From: Acidobacteriota bacterium
GTDB taxonomy: Bacteria; Acidobacteriota; Vicinamibacteria; Marinacidobacterales; Marinacidobacteraceae
Length of the DNA stretch: 50,447 bases
Direction: 5' to 3'
Assembly: GCA_022828085.1 (NCBI GenBank)
Contig: JAJEIY010000072.1
Coordinates: 1-50,447, forward strand
Numbering within the stretch: position 1 is the first letter of the stretch; each line of letters opens with the position of its first letter. A program made the translations under genes and the position numbers. The notes below the pieces were generated by a model, which was not told the DNA's origin, searched no databases, and saw nothing but the letters and a program-made list of their open reading frames with translations. Shown piece by piece: positions 15,602-24,410 of the stretch.

Positions 15602-16471
15602 CTAGCGCTTCTTCTTGACGGTGGTGGTGAAGGCGTTTTCCCCGTACTGGAGCCGGAGCGGCTCCCGGGTCTCGATGTTGTAGCGGTCGCCCGGCATCAG
15701 GAAGTAGAAGGTCCCGCCGTTCGGCAGCTCCCGCGTGTTGTCGTAGATCGCGACGTAGCCCTGTCCGATCACTTCGAAACCGTTCCCGCGGACCACGATG
15801 GCGGTGTCCTCGTCGATGCCGATGCCCAGCAACTCGGGTCTGGCCGCGACGATTTCCAGGAGGTCGAAGTGGCGGTTCCGCACCAGCAGGTGCTGGTCGA
15901 TCGCCGTTCCCCGGAAGAACGCGAAGCCCTCCTCGTGGTCGCCCATCATGATGGTGTTGCCGCTGGTGTCCCCGCGCGCGAGGTACTCGCCCTGGATGGT
16001 GGCCCCGGCCGAGGACCCGCCGATGACGCCGCCCCGGGCGAGCAGCGCGTGCAGTTCGCGCTCGGTGCGGGTGTCGGCGTAGGCGTCCACCAACCGCCAC
16101 TGCCGTCCGCCGGGGAACCACACGCCCCGCGCCTTCGTGATCGGCGCCGCGAACTCCTCGCTCTCGGCCTCTTCCCGGTCCCAGGTGTGGAGGACGGTGA
16201 TGTTCTTCACCCCGAGGTTGCGGAAACGCCGGGCGCCGGCGTACCACGCGTCGTAGTCGTCCTCGCCGCCGGCGGTGGGAATGATCACGATGGGGGCTTC
16301 CGGTCCCCCGGCGAGGCCGATGAAGCGCTCGAGGATCGCGTCGTCGCGGAGCGCCCCGCCGACGATGACCAACGAGCCCTTCTCGGGGCCCTGCTGGGCG
16401 AACGCCGCGGCGGGAAGCAGGAGCGCGAGCGCGAGGGCGGGCGGAATCGACTTCGAGATCGGGGAACGCAT
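15602..16471 (-). CDS. Secreted cyanophycinase-like peptidase (family S51)
   Basis: 289 residues. The signal peptide PPALALALLLPAAAFAQQ directs export. The S51 fold starts GSLVIVGGALRDD. The nucleophile elbow is GVIGGSSAGATIQGEYLARGD, and DQHLLVRNRHFDLL matches the DQH motif of cyanophycinases, followed by GIGIDEDTAIVV. The family cleaves beta-Asp-Arg bonds of cyanophycin; exported versions degrade external polymer, while some relatives act on other isoaspartyl peptides. A strong AAGGAGG ribosome site lies about 8 nt before ATG, and GGATAAT further up may be the -10. No cyanophycin synthetase is present, so scavenging rather than storage is inferred. Confidence 0.85.
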   Translation of the reverse strand: MRSPISKSIPPALALALLLPAAAFAQQGPEKGSLVIVGGALRDDAILERFIGLAGGPEAPIVIIPTAGGEDDYDAWYAGARRFRNLGVKNITVLHTWDREEAESEEFAAPITKARGVWFPGGRQWRLVDAYADTRTERELHALLARGGVIGGSSAGATIQGEYLARGDTSGNTIMMGDHEEGFAFFRGTAIDQHLLVRNRHFDLLEIVAARPELLGIGIDEDTAIVVRGNGFEVIGQGYVAIYDNTRELPNGGTFYFLMPGDRYNIETREPLRLQYGENAFTTTVKKKR

Positions 16472-16551
16472 GCCGTGATCCTCCTTGCGGATCGCTGGAA
16501 TGGACCATTATCCGGCCTCGCGGCGCTGACGGTGGGAGCGGTCGGGTTCCC

Positions 16552-16557
16552 TACACT
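16552..16557 (+). promoter_or_regulatory. -10 element (TACACT) of selB
   Basis: TACACT ends 8 nt before the selB ATG, with no ribosome site between, predicting a leaderless transcript. Confidence 0.5.
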
Positions 16558-16565
16558 CCCGCGGC

Positions 16566-18485
16566 ATGCGAAACGTGGTGGTCGGGACGGCCGGCCACAT
16601 CGACCACGGGAAGAGTTCGCTGGTGCTGGCGCTGACCGGCACCGACCCGGACCGGCTGAAGGAAGAGAAGGCCCGCGGCATCACCGTTGACCTCGGCTTC
16701 GCGCACCTCGAGCACGAGGGCGTGAACTACGGCTTCGTGGACGTTCCCGGCCACGAGCGGTTCGTGCGCAACATGCTCGCCGGCGCCTCGGGTTTCGACG
16801 TGGTGCTGCTGGTGGTGGCCGCGGACGAGTCGGTGATGCCCCAGACCCGCGAACACATCGAGATCTGCCGCCTGCTCGGCGTCCGGTCGGCGGTGGTGGC
16901 GCTGACCCGGATCGACCTGGTGGAGGATCCCGAGTTCATCGAGATCGCCGCCCTCGAGGTGCGCGAGCTGCTCTCCGGCTCGGCGATGTCGGAAGCGCCC
17001 CTCGTCCCGGTCTCCTCGAAGACCGGGGCGGGGCTCGACGAACTCCGCGGCGCACTCGCGGCGGCGGCCGGCGCGGCCGGGGCCCGCGACGCCTCGGGCT
17101 CCTTCCGGCTGCCGGTGGACCGAGCCTTCACCATGCGCGGTTTCGGCTCCGTGGTCACCGGGACGCTGGTGTCGGGCAGCCTCGCGGCCGGAAGCGAGGT
17201 CGAAGTCCTTCCCGAGGCCGTGCGCGCCCGGGTCCGGGGGCTCCAGGTCCACGGAACCTCCGTCGAGTCGGCGCACGCCGGGCAGCGGGCCGCCCTGAAC
17301 CTGGCCGCGGGCGGACGCCTCCAGGTCGATCGCGGGTCCGTGGTTGCCTCGCCCGGAGAGCTCGGGGCGACCCGGATGCTCGATGCCCGGCTCGAAGTGC
17401 TCGGATGGGCCTCCGGGCCGGTCCAGGATGAGGACCGGGTCCACCTCCACGTCGGGACCGCCACCTCCCTCGCGCGGGTGCGGCTCCTCGGGGGCGTCGG
17501 CGCGCTGGCCCCGGGAGACTCCGGACTCGTGCAGATGCGTCTCGAGACACCGCTCACCGCCGTGCGGGGGGACCGCTTCATCATCCGGCGGTATTCGCCG
17601 GTGATCACCATCGGCGGCGGCCGGATCCTGGACGCCCTGCCGCCGAAGCGTTCTCCCCGGAACCCGGCGGCTCGCGACCGGGTGGCGGCGCTCGACGGGG
17701 TGACCGACGCCCAGGCCGCCGCCGCCTTCATCGAGGAGGCCGGCATCCGCGGCCTCGGCGAGCGGATGCTGCGCCGCCGGCTGGGGATCCGGGCGCCGGA
17801 TGCGGAACGGCTGGTTGCCGAGCTCGCCGGGCGCGGAGAAATCGAGGCGCTCGGCGAGGGCGCGCGATCCGGCGGGAGCGGGCGGGTCTTCCTGTCGGCG
17901 GCGAACGTTCGAGCCCTCAGGGACCGCGTGCTCGCCCGGCTTGCCGCCTGGGAGTCGGACCACCGGCTGCGCGCGGGAATGCCGCTCGAGCAGCTCCGGG
18001 AACAGACCGGCGTTCCCGCCGTGGTGGCGGACGGAGCGCTCCGGGGTCTCGCCGAGGCGGGCGCCGTGGAACTCACCCGGCACACGGTGGGAACGGCGGG
18101 CCGCCGGATCGAGCTGACCGGCGGGGAGCAGCGCGCCTCCGACGGCTTCGCCAGCCTGCTTGCCGAGGGGGGATTCACGCCTCCGACCCTCGGTGAAGCC
18201 GCGGAGCGGCTCAAGGCGTCCCCGGAACTCGTGGATGATCTGCGGCGCCTGCTCCTGAGCGAGGGCCGGGTGGTGGACGTGAGCCCCGATCTCTACTTCG
18301 ATGCCGGGTGTATTGCCGAGTTGCGGCGCGCGGTTGCGGAGCGGGCCGCCGCCAACCCGCAGATCGACGTCGCCTGGTTCAAGGAGCGCTTCGGGCTCAG
18401 CCGCAAACACGCGATTCCGCTGCTCGAATGGCTCGACCGGGAGCGGGTGACGGTCCGGGTGGGGAATCTCAGAAAGATCCTATGA
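16566..18485 (+). CDS. selB: Selenocysteine-specific elongation factor SelB
   Basis: 639 residues. The GTPase domain has P-loop [11 protein letters not shown] (9-19), [12 protein letters not shown] (59-70) and the SelB-style ALTRID in place of NKxD. Two beta-barrel domains follow (about 180-360, with [26 protein letters not shown]). The C-terminal half is a row of winged-helix units that bind the SECIS hairpin, ending [31 protein letters not shown]. It delivers Sec-tRNA to UGA codons, so the organism should make selenoproteins. No selA, selC, selD or recognisable selenoprotein is in the window. Its stop overlaps the next start (ATGA). Confidence 0.94.
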   Translation: MRNVVVGTAGHIDHGKSSLVLALTGTDPDRLKEEKARGITVDLGFAHLEHEGVNYGFVDVPGHERFVRNMLAGASGFDVVLLVVAADESVMPQTREHIEICRLLGVRSAVVALTRIDLVEDPEFIEIAALEVRELLSGSAMSEAPLVPVSSKTGAGLDELRGALAAAAGAAGARDASGSFRLPVDRAFTMRGFGSVVTGTLVSGSLAAGSEVEVLPEAVRARVRGLQVHGTSVESAHAGQRAALNLAAGGRLQVDRGSVVASPGELGATRMLDARLEVLGWASGPVQDEDRVHLHVGTATSLARVRLLGGVGALAPGDSGLVQMRLETPLTAVRGDRFIIRRYSPVITIGGGRILDALPPKRSPRNPAARDRVAALDGVTDAQAAAAFIEEAGIRGLGERMLRRRLGIRAPDAERLVAELAGRGEIEALGEGARSGGSGRVFLSAANVRALRDRVLARLAAWESDHRLRAGMPLEQLREQTGVPAVVADGALRGLAEAGAVELTRHTVGTAGRRIELTGGEQRASDGFASLLAEGGFTPPTLGEAAERLKASPELVDDLRRLLLSEGRVVDVSPDLYFDAGCIAELRRAVAERAAANPQIDVAWFKERFGLSRKHAIPLLEWLDRERVTVRVGNLRKIL

Positions 18486-19888
18486 TCGCGGCCATGTACC
18501 GAAACCCGCTCTGGCGCCGAATGCCGGACCTGCTGATCCCCGCTCTGCTCCTTGCCTGCGGATCACCTCCGGCCGATTCCCCCGCGCACGATGGGCGGGC
18601 GGAAGGACCGCTCGCGGGTCAGATCCACGACCTCGCCCGGAACGCGCTCCGCGAGCATCCGGCCGCCGGGATCTCGATCGGCGTGCAGCAGGGCGGCGAG
18701 GTCGTCTTCGCGGGCGGTTTCGGCTACGCGGATCTCGAAAACGAGATTCCCGCGACCGCGGACACCGTGTACCGCATCGGTTCGGTCACCAAGCAGTTCA
18801 CGGCGGCCGCCGCCATGCTGCTGGTCGAGGAGGGAAAGCTGGACCTGTCCGCCGATCTGCGCGAGTACCTGCCGGACTACGACACCCAGGGTTTCGAGGT
18901 GCCGGTCGAACGGCTGCTGAACCACACCTCGGGGATCAAGGGCTACACGGAGATGCCGGAGTTCTGGGAGCGGTCCCGCCTCGATCTCGGCCACGAGGCC
19001 ATGCTGGAGCTGTTCTCCGAGCCCCCGTTCGAGTTCGAGCCCGGCGACCGCTACCAGTACAACAACTCGGGCTACTACCTGCTCGGAGTCCTGATCGAAC
19101 GCCTCTCGGGGATGAGCTACACCGAGTTCCTGGAGGCGCGGCTCTTCGAACCCCTCGGGCTGGAGCGCACCCACTATCTCAGGAACGGCCCCCTCGTTCC
19201 CGGCCGCGCCGAAGGGTACGAAGTCGGCGAGGACGGCGGTTTCGTAAACGACGAGCCGCTGAGCATGGAACTGCCCTACGCGGCGGGGTCGCTCGGCGCG
19301 AGCGTGCTGGATCTGCTCGCCTGGCAGCGGGCGCTGGCCGCGGGCCGGGCGGTGAGTTCCGCCGGCTATGAGCGCATGACGGCGCGCGGGAGTCTCGTGA
19401 ACGGCGATCCCGTGCACTACGGCTACGGACTCTCGCTCGGGGAGGAACACGGGCTCGCCCGGGTGTCCCACGGCGGGGGAATCAATGGCTTCCGCGCGCA
19501 GCTTGCGTACTACCCCGAGGCGGAACTGGGTATCGCGGTCCTCATCAACGCCGGCTCCGGGCGGCCCGGCGTTCTCGCGAACCGGATCGCCCGGGCGGCG
19601 CTCGGCATGGAACAACCCGCGGTAAACGAGGTCGAGGTTCCCGAGCCGGACCTCCGGCGCTGCGCGGGCACCTACGATCCCGGCCGGTCGCCGGTCACCG
19701 TCCGTTTCGAAGACGGGTCGCTGTTCGGCTTCGGAGCGCGGCTCGTGCCCGTGGGCGGCGGGGTCTTCCATCCGGACGACGACCCTTTCACCCGGATCGT
19801 GTGCGAGTCCGGGCCGGACGACAGCGCGCCGGCGCTGACCCTCACGTCCGGCGGGGTAACCACCCGCTATCCCCGGGTTTCCGACTGA
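18482..19888 (+). CDS. Beta-lactamase-fold serine hydrolase lipoprotein
   Basis: 468 residues from ATG 18482, which overlaps the selB stop and suggests translational coupling. The N-terminus IPALLLACGS carries a lipobox (LLAC). The class C/PBP-like fold has the SxxK motif in RIGSVTKQFTAAAAMLLVEEG, the YxN motif in YNNSGYYLLG, and HGGG in VSHGGGINGFRAQLAYYPE. A C-terminal beta domain (about 385-468) resembles the lipocalin-like tail of such hydrolases. These proteins are usually peptidases or esterases of unknown substrate rather than antibiotic resistance enzymes. The link with SelB is positional only. Confidence 0.82.
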   Translation: MIAAMYRNPLWRRMPDLLIPALLLACGSPPADSPAHDGRAEGPLAGQIHDLARNALREHPAAGISIGVQQGGEVVFAGGFGYADLENEIPATADTVYRIGSVTKQFTAAAAMLLVEEGKLDLSADLREYLPDYDTQGFEVPVERLLNHTSGIKGYTEMPEFWERSRLDLGHEAMLELFSEPPFEFEPGDRYQYNNSGYYLLGVLIERLSGMSYTEFLEARLFEPLGLERTHYLRNGPLVPGRAEGYEVGEDGGFVNDEPLSMELPYAAGSLGASVLDLLAWQRALAAGRAVSSAGYERMTARGSLVNGDPVHYGYGLSLGEEHGLARVSHGGGINGFRAQLAYYPEAELGIAVLINAGSGRPGVLANRIARAALGMEQPAVNEVEVPEPDLRRCAGTYDPGRSPVTVRFEDGSLFGFGARLVPVGGGVFHPDDDPFTRIVCESGPDDSAPALTLTSGGVTTRYPRVSD

Positions 19889-19928
19889 CCTGGGCCGGTC
19901 GGCGCCTCCGGCTTAGACTCCCCGGCCC

Positions 19929-20378
19929 ATGCCGAGCGTAGAGGTCACCACGACGATCGCGGCGCCCGCCGAGCGCGTCTTCGAGATCGCGACGGATCTC
20001 GCGAGCCTGCCGGAAACGATGTCCGGCATCGACAGCGCCGAGGTGCTGACCGACGGGCCCTTCGGAGAGGGAACCCGCTGGCGCGAGACCCGCACGCTCT
20101 ACGGCAAGCAGGCCACCGAGGAGATGTGGGTGACCGGCCTCGATCCGCCCCGGTCGTACGTGGTCGAGGCCGAATCGCACGGGGCGCACTACCGGACCGG
20201 GATCACGTTCGTTCCCGAGGAAGACGGGACCCGGGTCACGTTCGTGTTCGGGGCCCGGCCGCTGAGCTTCTTCGCCCGGCTTTTCTCGGTCTTCAGCGGG
20301 CTGATGATGAAGAGCGTCAGGAAGGCGCTCGAACAGGACCTTGAAGATCTGAAGCGAGCGGCGGAGTCGGCCGGTTAG
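19929..20378 (+). CDS. SRPBCC-family (START/Bet v1-like) protein
   Basis: 149 residues. It begins PSVEVTTTIAAPAERVFEIATDLASLPETM, the usual first strand and helix of polyketide-cyclase/Bet v1-like folds, and ends in a long amphipathic helix (SVRKALEQDLEDLKRAAESA). The fold binds hydrophobic ligands in a cavity; the ligand is unknown. TAGACT (19914-19919), 9 nt before ATG, is a likely -10, so the mRNA may be leaderless. The GNAT gene follows after 29 bp. Confidence 0.8.
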   Translation: MPSVEVTTTIAAPAERVFEIATDLASLPETMSGIDSAEVLTDGPFGEGTRWRETRTLYGKQATEEMWVTGLDPPRSYVVEAESHGAHYRTGITFVPEEDGTRVTFVFGARPLSFFARLFSVFSGLMMKSVRKALEQDLEDLKRAAESAG

Positions 20379-20407
20379 CGGCCTCCCGTGGAACCGCACC
20401 CGCTCCC

Positions 20408-20998
20408 GTGAAGTCCGCCCGGACGAACGCGCCGTCTCCGGTGGCCGCCGGAGACTGGCCCCCCGGCCTTCCGCTCGACACCGAGCGGCTCGTCCTCCGG
20501 CCGTTTCGGGAATCGGACTTCGCCGACGTACACGAGTACGCGAGTGATCCCGAAGTGACCCGGCACCTCCGCTGGGGGCCGAGCGCCGCGCAGGAGACCC
20601 TCTCCTTTCTCCGGCACGCCATCGCCGGGGTCCGGACGGCCGACACCTCGCAGTTCCATCTCGCGGTTGTCGAGCGGAAGAGCGCCCGGGTGCGCGGGGG
20701 GCTCAGCCTGCTGGAGCGGGCGCCCGGCCTCGTGGAGATCGGCTACTGCTTCGCCCGTCCGGTCTGGGGGCTCGGCTACGCCACCGAGGCGGTCCGAAGC
20801 GCCGTTCGGTTCGCCGGGGTCCGCTTCCCGGGGGCCGACCTGTTCGGTCTGGTGACACCCGGCAACCCTGCCTCGGAGCGGGTTCTCCTCCGCGCCGGGT
20901 TCACGCCGGCTCTGGACGCTTCCCCCTACGCCACGTGGATGACGGGGGTGTGTTCCACCGCCCGCGTCTTCCGCCAGCGCAGCCGGCCGCCGGCTTGA
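20408..20998 (+). CDS. GNAT-family N-acetyltransferase (RimJ/RimL type)
   Basis: 196 residues from GTG. Starts with LDTERLVLRPFRESDFADVHEYASDPEV, the standard RimJ/RimL opening. The acetyl-CoA loop is in the region IGYCFARPVWGLGYATEAVRSAVRFA, followed by GNPASERVLLRAGF. Such enzymes acetylate protein N-termini or small amines; the substrate cannot be read. It is probably cotranscribed with the SRPBCC gene. Confidence 0.85.
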   Translation: MKSARTNAPSPVAAGDWPPGLPLDTERLVLRPFRESDFADVHEYASDPEVTRHLRWGPSAAQETLSFLRHAIAGVRTADTSQFHLAVVERKSARVRGGLSLLERAPGLVEIGYCFARPVWGLGYATEAVRSAVRFAGVRFPGADLFGLVTPGNPASERVLLRAGFTPALDASPYATWMTGVCSTARVFRQRSRPPA

Positions 20999-21078
20999 AG
21001 GTTCCGGCCGCTGTCCGCCGGCCCGCCGTTCCCGGAACCCTGCGCCGGAGGGCGCCGCGATATCCGGACCGCGTTCCG

Positions 21079-21735
21079 GTGCGCCGCCGGCGCGTCCCGG
21101 CGGACACGCCCGGCAACCGGCTCCTCGAGCACGGGGCGCGATCCCTGACCAGCGGCGAACTGCTCGGCCTCGTGCTCGGGCCCGGTGGGGACGGCCTGGC
21201 CCGCCGCCTTCTCGACGATCTGGGCGGCGTGGCGCCGCTCAGCCAGGCGCCGCTGGGCCAATTGGCGCACCGGGCGGGGCTTTCGCCGGCGCGGCTCATC
21301 CGGCTGGCGGCGGCCCTCGAGCTGGGCCGCCGCGCCGGCTATCCCGGCGACGAGCACGTACCCTGCTTTCGCGGTCCCGCCGAGGTGGCGCGCTACCTCA
21401 TCGCCCGCTTCGGGAACCGCGAAGTCGAGGAGTTCGGCATCCTGATGCTCGACAGCCGCGGTTGCCTGCGGCGGGCCGAGATCATCTCGCGCGGCTCGCT
21501 GACCGGCGCTCCGGTCCACCCCCGCGACCTGTTCCGGCTCGCGGCGGCCTACCAGGCGGTGTCACTGATCCTCTTCCACAATCACCCGTCCGGAGATCCC
21601 GAGCCCTCGGAAGCGGACCGGCAACTCACCCGGCGCCTGCAGGAAGCGGGAGCGATCATGGGGATCCCGGTGCTCGATCACGTGGTGATCGGAGCCGGAA
21701 AGTGGCACAGCTTCAGCGAAGCCGGCGAACTGTGA
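21079..21735 (+). CDS. radC: RadC-family JAB/MPN metalloprotein
   Basis: From GTG 21079 this gives 218 residues, the usual RadC size. An ATG at 20935 would overlap the GNAT gene by 64 bp and add a basic, Pro-rich extension, so it is disfavoured. The N-terminus has the helical RadC segment (GNRLLEHGARSLTSGELLGLVL). The JAMM zinc motif is complete: Glu in the DSRGC region strands, then HNHPSGDPEPSEAD. The biochemical role of RadC is unsettled; many copies ride on mobile elements, but this one lies among housekeeping genes. Confidence 0.87.
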   Translation: MRRRRVPADTPGNRLLEHGARSLTSGELLGLVLGPGGDGLARRLLDDLGGVAPLSQAPLGQLAHRAGLSPARLIRLAAALELGRRAGYPGDEHVPCFRGPAEVARYLIARFGNREVEEFGILMLDSRGCLRRAEIISRGSLTGAPVHPRDLFRLAAAYQAVSLILFHNHPSGDPEPSEADRQLTRRLQEAGAIMGIPVLDHVVIGAGKWHSFSEAGEL

Positions 21736-21742
21736 GCCGCTG

Positions 21743-22219
21743 TCAGGCTCGTTCTTCGCAGTCGCCGCACACCCCGTAGAGCTGGTGGCGGTGCCACACC
21801 AGCCGGTAGCCGTGCTCCGCCGCGATCTCCTCCTGCCGCCGCTCCACCTCCGCCGAGAGGAACTCGTCGATCCGGCCGCAGCGGACGCAGATGAGGTGGT
21901 CGTGGTGACCCCGGGAGAGGGCCGGCTCGAAGCGGGTCAGCCCGTCTTTCAGGTCGATCGAGGAGGCGATGTGCGCTTCGCAGAAGAGCCGGAGGGCGCG
22001 ATACACGGTGGTACGGCCGATCGAGGCGTCCGCTTCCCGCACGTCGCTGTGCAGATCGTCGGCCGAGACGTGCCCGCCCATGCCGAGGAAACGGTCCAGA
22101 ATGAGTTCGCGTTGGCGGGATTTCTTGAGCCCGCGTTCCCGCGTGAACTCCTCGAGGCGGCGGAACGCCTCCTCGCGCATCGAGGAGGCGCTCGGCGGAG
22201 TGGGGACGAACGTGCTCAT
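21743..22219 (-). CDS. fur: Fur-family metalloregulator
   Basis: 158 residues from ATG 22219. The winged helix has KKSRQRELILDRFLGMGGHVSADDLHSDV and IGRTTVYRALRLFCEAHIAS. The metal domain has GHHDHLICVRCGRIDEF with the first CxxC pair, and a C-terminal CGDC pair (YGVCGDCEERA), giving a four-Cys structural zinc site. It could be Fur, Zur or PerR; the sequence does not decide. It converges on radC with 7 bp between stops and diverges from larC. Confidence 0.85.
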   Translation of the reverse strand: MSTFVPTPPSASSMREEAFRRLEEFTRERGLKKSRQRELILDRFLGMGGHVSADDLHSDVREADASIGRTTVYRALRLFCEAHIASSIDLKDGLTRFEPALSRGHHDHLICVRCGRIDEFLSAEVERRQEEIAAEHGYRLVWHRHQLYGVCGDCEERA

Positions 22220-22331
22220 GCGCGGAAGCGGCCGCCGGCGGCGGTCTTTTCGGTCCGGCAACCGGGCGAACCGCACTGGCAAGACTATCCGCTCCGGAGT
22301 CCCGGGACACCGGGGCCGGTCGCCGCGCTTC

Positions 22332-22337
22332 TAGAAT
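22332..22337 (+). promoter_or_regulatory. -10 element (TAGAAT) of larC
   Basis: TAGAAT ends 12 nt before the TTG start of larC. No ribosome site is visible in between. Confidence 0.45.
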
Positions 22338-22349
22338 CCGCCGCGCCCC

Positions 22350-23531
22350 TTGCGCGTCCTTTACCTCGACCTGTCCGCCGGTATCTCGGGGGACATGCTG
22401 CTCGGCGCGCTCGTGGACGTGGGAGTGCCGCCCGAGGTCCTCTCCGAGACCGTCGCCGCACTGCGCTCTCCCGTCTCGGTCTCGTTCGAGGAGGACTCGC
22501 GCGGCGGACTCCGCGGGATCAAGGCGCATGTGGAGGCGCCCGACGACCGCGGGCACCGCTACCTCCATGATTTCCTCGCCGTGCTGGACGGGAGCGGCCT
22601 CGGCGGCGATGTCCGGGAGCGGGCGGCTCTCCTCCTGCGGCGCATTTTCGAGGCGGAGGGCCAGATCCACGGCATGACCGCCGAGTCCGTGCACCTTCAC
22701 GAACTCGGCTCCCTCGACACGCTCGTGGACATCGTGGGCGCGGTCGCCGGGGTCGCCCACCTCGCCCCGGACCGCGTCGTCGCGTCGGCCGTCAATCTCG
22801 GCAGCGGCTCGGTCGAGGCCGAGCACGGCACCCTCGAGATCCCCGCGCCGGCCACCGGGCTGCTGCTCCGCGGCGTTCCCACCTTCTCCGACGGGTCGGG
22901 CTTCGAGCGCACCACGCCGACCGGGGCGGTCCTGACCGGGCTCGCCGATTCCTTCGGCGGCTGGCCCGCGATGACCCCGGAACGCATCGGCTACGGCCTC
23001 GGCTCCGCGGACCCCCGGGAGGGACGCCCGAACGCGCTCCGGGCGGTGATCGGGACCGCACCCGACCGTCTCGGCAAGCTGGTGAGCGTCATCGAGGCGA
23101 CGCTCGACGACCTGCAGCCCGAGATCGCGCCGCACCTGCTCGAGCGCCTGCTGGCGGCGGGCGCGCGGGACGCCTTCTTCACTCCTGTGCAAATGAAGAA
23201 GGGCCGGCCGGGGCTCGTGCTGACGGCGCTCGTGGATCCTCCCCGCCGGGAGGAGGTCGTGTCGGTGCTGTTCTCGGAGAGCACCACGCTGGGGGTCCGG
23301 ATCACCGAGGCCGAGCGGGAAACGCTGGAGCGCCGGGTGGTCTCGGTCAAGACCCCCTGGGGAACGGTGGGGCTCAAGCTGGGGATGCGCGGCGGGGCGG
23401 TGGTGAACCGCGCTCCCGAGTTCGAGGACTGCCGCCGGGTCGCGGAGGAAGCCGGCGTCCCCCTGAAGGAGGTCTACCGGCAGGCGCTGGCGGCGCCGCT
23501 TCCCGACGCCGCCGGGCGCGGTTCCCGATGA
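22350..23531 (+). CDS. larC: Nickel-pincer cofactor biosynthesis protein LarC (nickel insertion)
   Basis: 393 residues. It uses a TTG start, fixed by the family opening LRVLYLDLSAGISGDMLLGAL. LarC inserts nickel into the pyridinium-bis-thiocarboxylate cofactor with CTP. The N-terminal half has VHLHELGSLDTLVDIVG and ERTTPTGAVL. The C-terminal, CTP-binding half has EATLDDLQPEIAPHLLERLLAAGARDAFFTPVQMKKGRPG and is in one frame. In Lactobacillus the two halves are joined by a ribosomal frameshift; here the gene is intact. It overlaps tatD (ATGA). larB and larE are not in the window; a LarA homologue lies 20 kb away. Confidence 0.9.
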   Translation: MRVLYLDLSAGISGDMLLGALVDVGVPPEVLSETVAALRSPVSVSFEEDSRGGLRGIKAHVEAPDDRGHRYLHDFLAVLDGSGLGGDVRERAALLLRRIFEAEGQIHGMTAESVHLHELGSLDTLVDIVGAVAGVAHLAPDRVVASAVNLGSGSVEAEHGTLEIPAPATGLLLRGVPTFSDGSGFERTTPTGAVLTGLADSFGGWPAMTPERIGYGLGSADPREGRPNALRAVIGTAPDRLGKLVSVIEATLDDLQPEIAPHLLERLLAAGARDAFFTPVQMKKGRPGLVLTALVDPPRREEVVSVLFSESTTLGVRITEAERETLERRVVSVKTPWGTVGLKLGMRGGAVVNRAPEFEDCRRVAEEAGVPLKEVYRQALAAPLPDAAGRGSR

Positions 23532-24385
23532 CCGACTCGCACGCCCACCTGGACATGCCGGCGTTCGGTCCCGATCGGGCGGCCGTGCTGGCCCGGGCCG
23601 CGCGCGCGGGGGTTTCCACGGTCGTTTCCATCGGCATGCTCGATGGTGAGGGCTCGTGGGCGGACACCTTTTCACTGGTAGACGCGCTCCATCCGGACGG
23701 GGCGGATCACGGAGATGCGGAAGCGCCGCAGCTCTTCACGACGCTCGGCTGTCATCCCCACGACGCCCGGCTGTTCGAGGAACTCGGGGCGGAGGAACGG
23801 CTCGCCGAACTCGCGCGCCGCCCGCGCCTGCTCGCCATCGGCGAAGTGGGGCTCGACTACCACTACGACCTGAGCCCGCGCGCCGAGCAGCGGGACGTGT
23901 TCCGCCGCCAGATCCGGATGGCCCGCGAGCTGGGACTGCCGGTCGTCGTACACCACCGCGACGCCGAGGACGACTTCCTCCGCATCGCGGACGAGGAGGA
24001 CCTCGCCGGCTGCGGGGCCATCCTTCACTGCTTCACCGCGAGCGAACGGCTCGCCCGGGCGGGCTGGGAACGCGGTTTCCTGATCTCGTTCTCCGGGATT
24101 CTCACCTTCAGGAACGCGGAGGACCTCCGTCGCACCGCCGCGCTCGTGCCCCTCGACCACCTGCTGGTGGAAACCGACAGCCCCTATCTGGCGCCGGTGC
24201 CCCACCGGGGAAAGCGGGCCGAACCCGCCATGGTGGTCGAGACGGCCCGCGCTCTCGCTGCCGCGCGGTCGGCCGACCTCGGGGAAATCGAGGCGGCGAC
24301 CGACGCCAACTTCCGTCGCTTTTTCTTCGGGACGGCGACGCCCCGGCCACCGGGATCCGCTGCGAATCCGGCACTCTCCGCGTGA
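23528..24385 (+). CDS. tatD: TatD-family metal-dependent hydrolase
   Basis: 285 residues. TIM-barrel metal ligands are in order: DSHAHLD (HxH at 5-7), GEVGLDYHYD, VVHHRDAEDD, ILHCFTAS and VETDSPYLAP. TatD enzymes are 3'-5' DNases or D-aminoacyl hydrolases. The ATG overlaps the larC stop, so the two are translationally coupled. The C-terminal tail past FRRFFFGTA is Pro/Ala-rich and probably disordered. Confidence 0.9.
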   Translation: MTDSHAHLDMPAFGPDRAAVLARAARAGVSTVVSIGMLDGEGSWADTFSLVDALHPDGADHGDAEAPQLFTTLGCHPHDARLFEELGAEERLAELARRPRLLAIGEVGLDYHYDLSPRAEQRDVFRRQIRMARELGLPVVVHHRDAEDDFLRIADEEDLAGCGAILHCFTASERLARAGWERGFLISFSGILTFRNAEDLRRTAALVPLDHLLVETDSPYLAPVPHRGKRAEPAMVVETARALAAARSADLGEIEAATDANFRRFFFGTATPRPPGSAANPALSA

Positions 24386-24410
24386 GATAATCGTCGGCCG
24401 AATTCAGTAA

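Noticed and set aside
20935..21078. Longer RadC start at ATG 20935
   Set aside because: It overlaps the acetyltransferase gene by 64 bp and adds a basic low-complexity segment not seen in the family; GTG 21079 gives the usual length.
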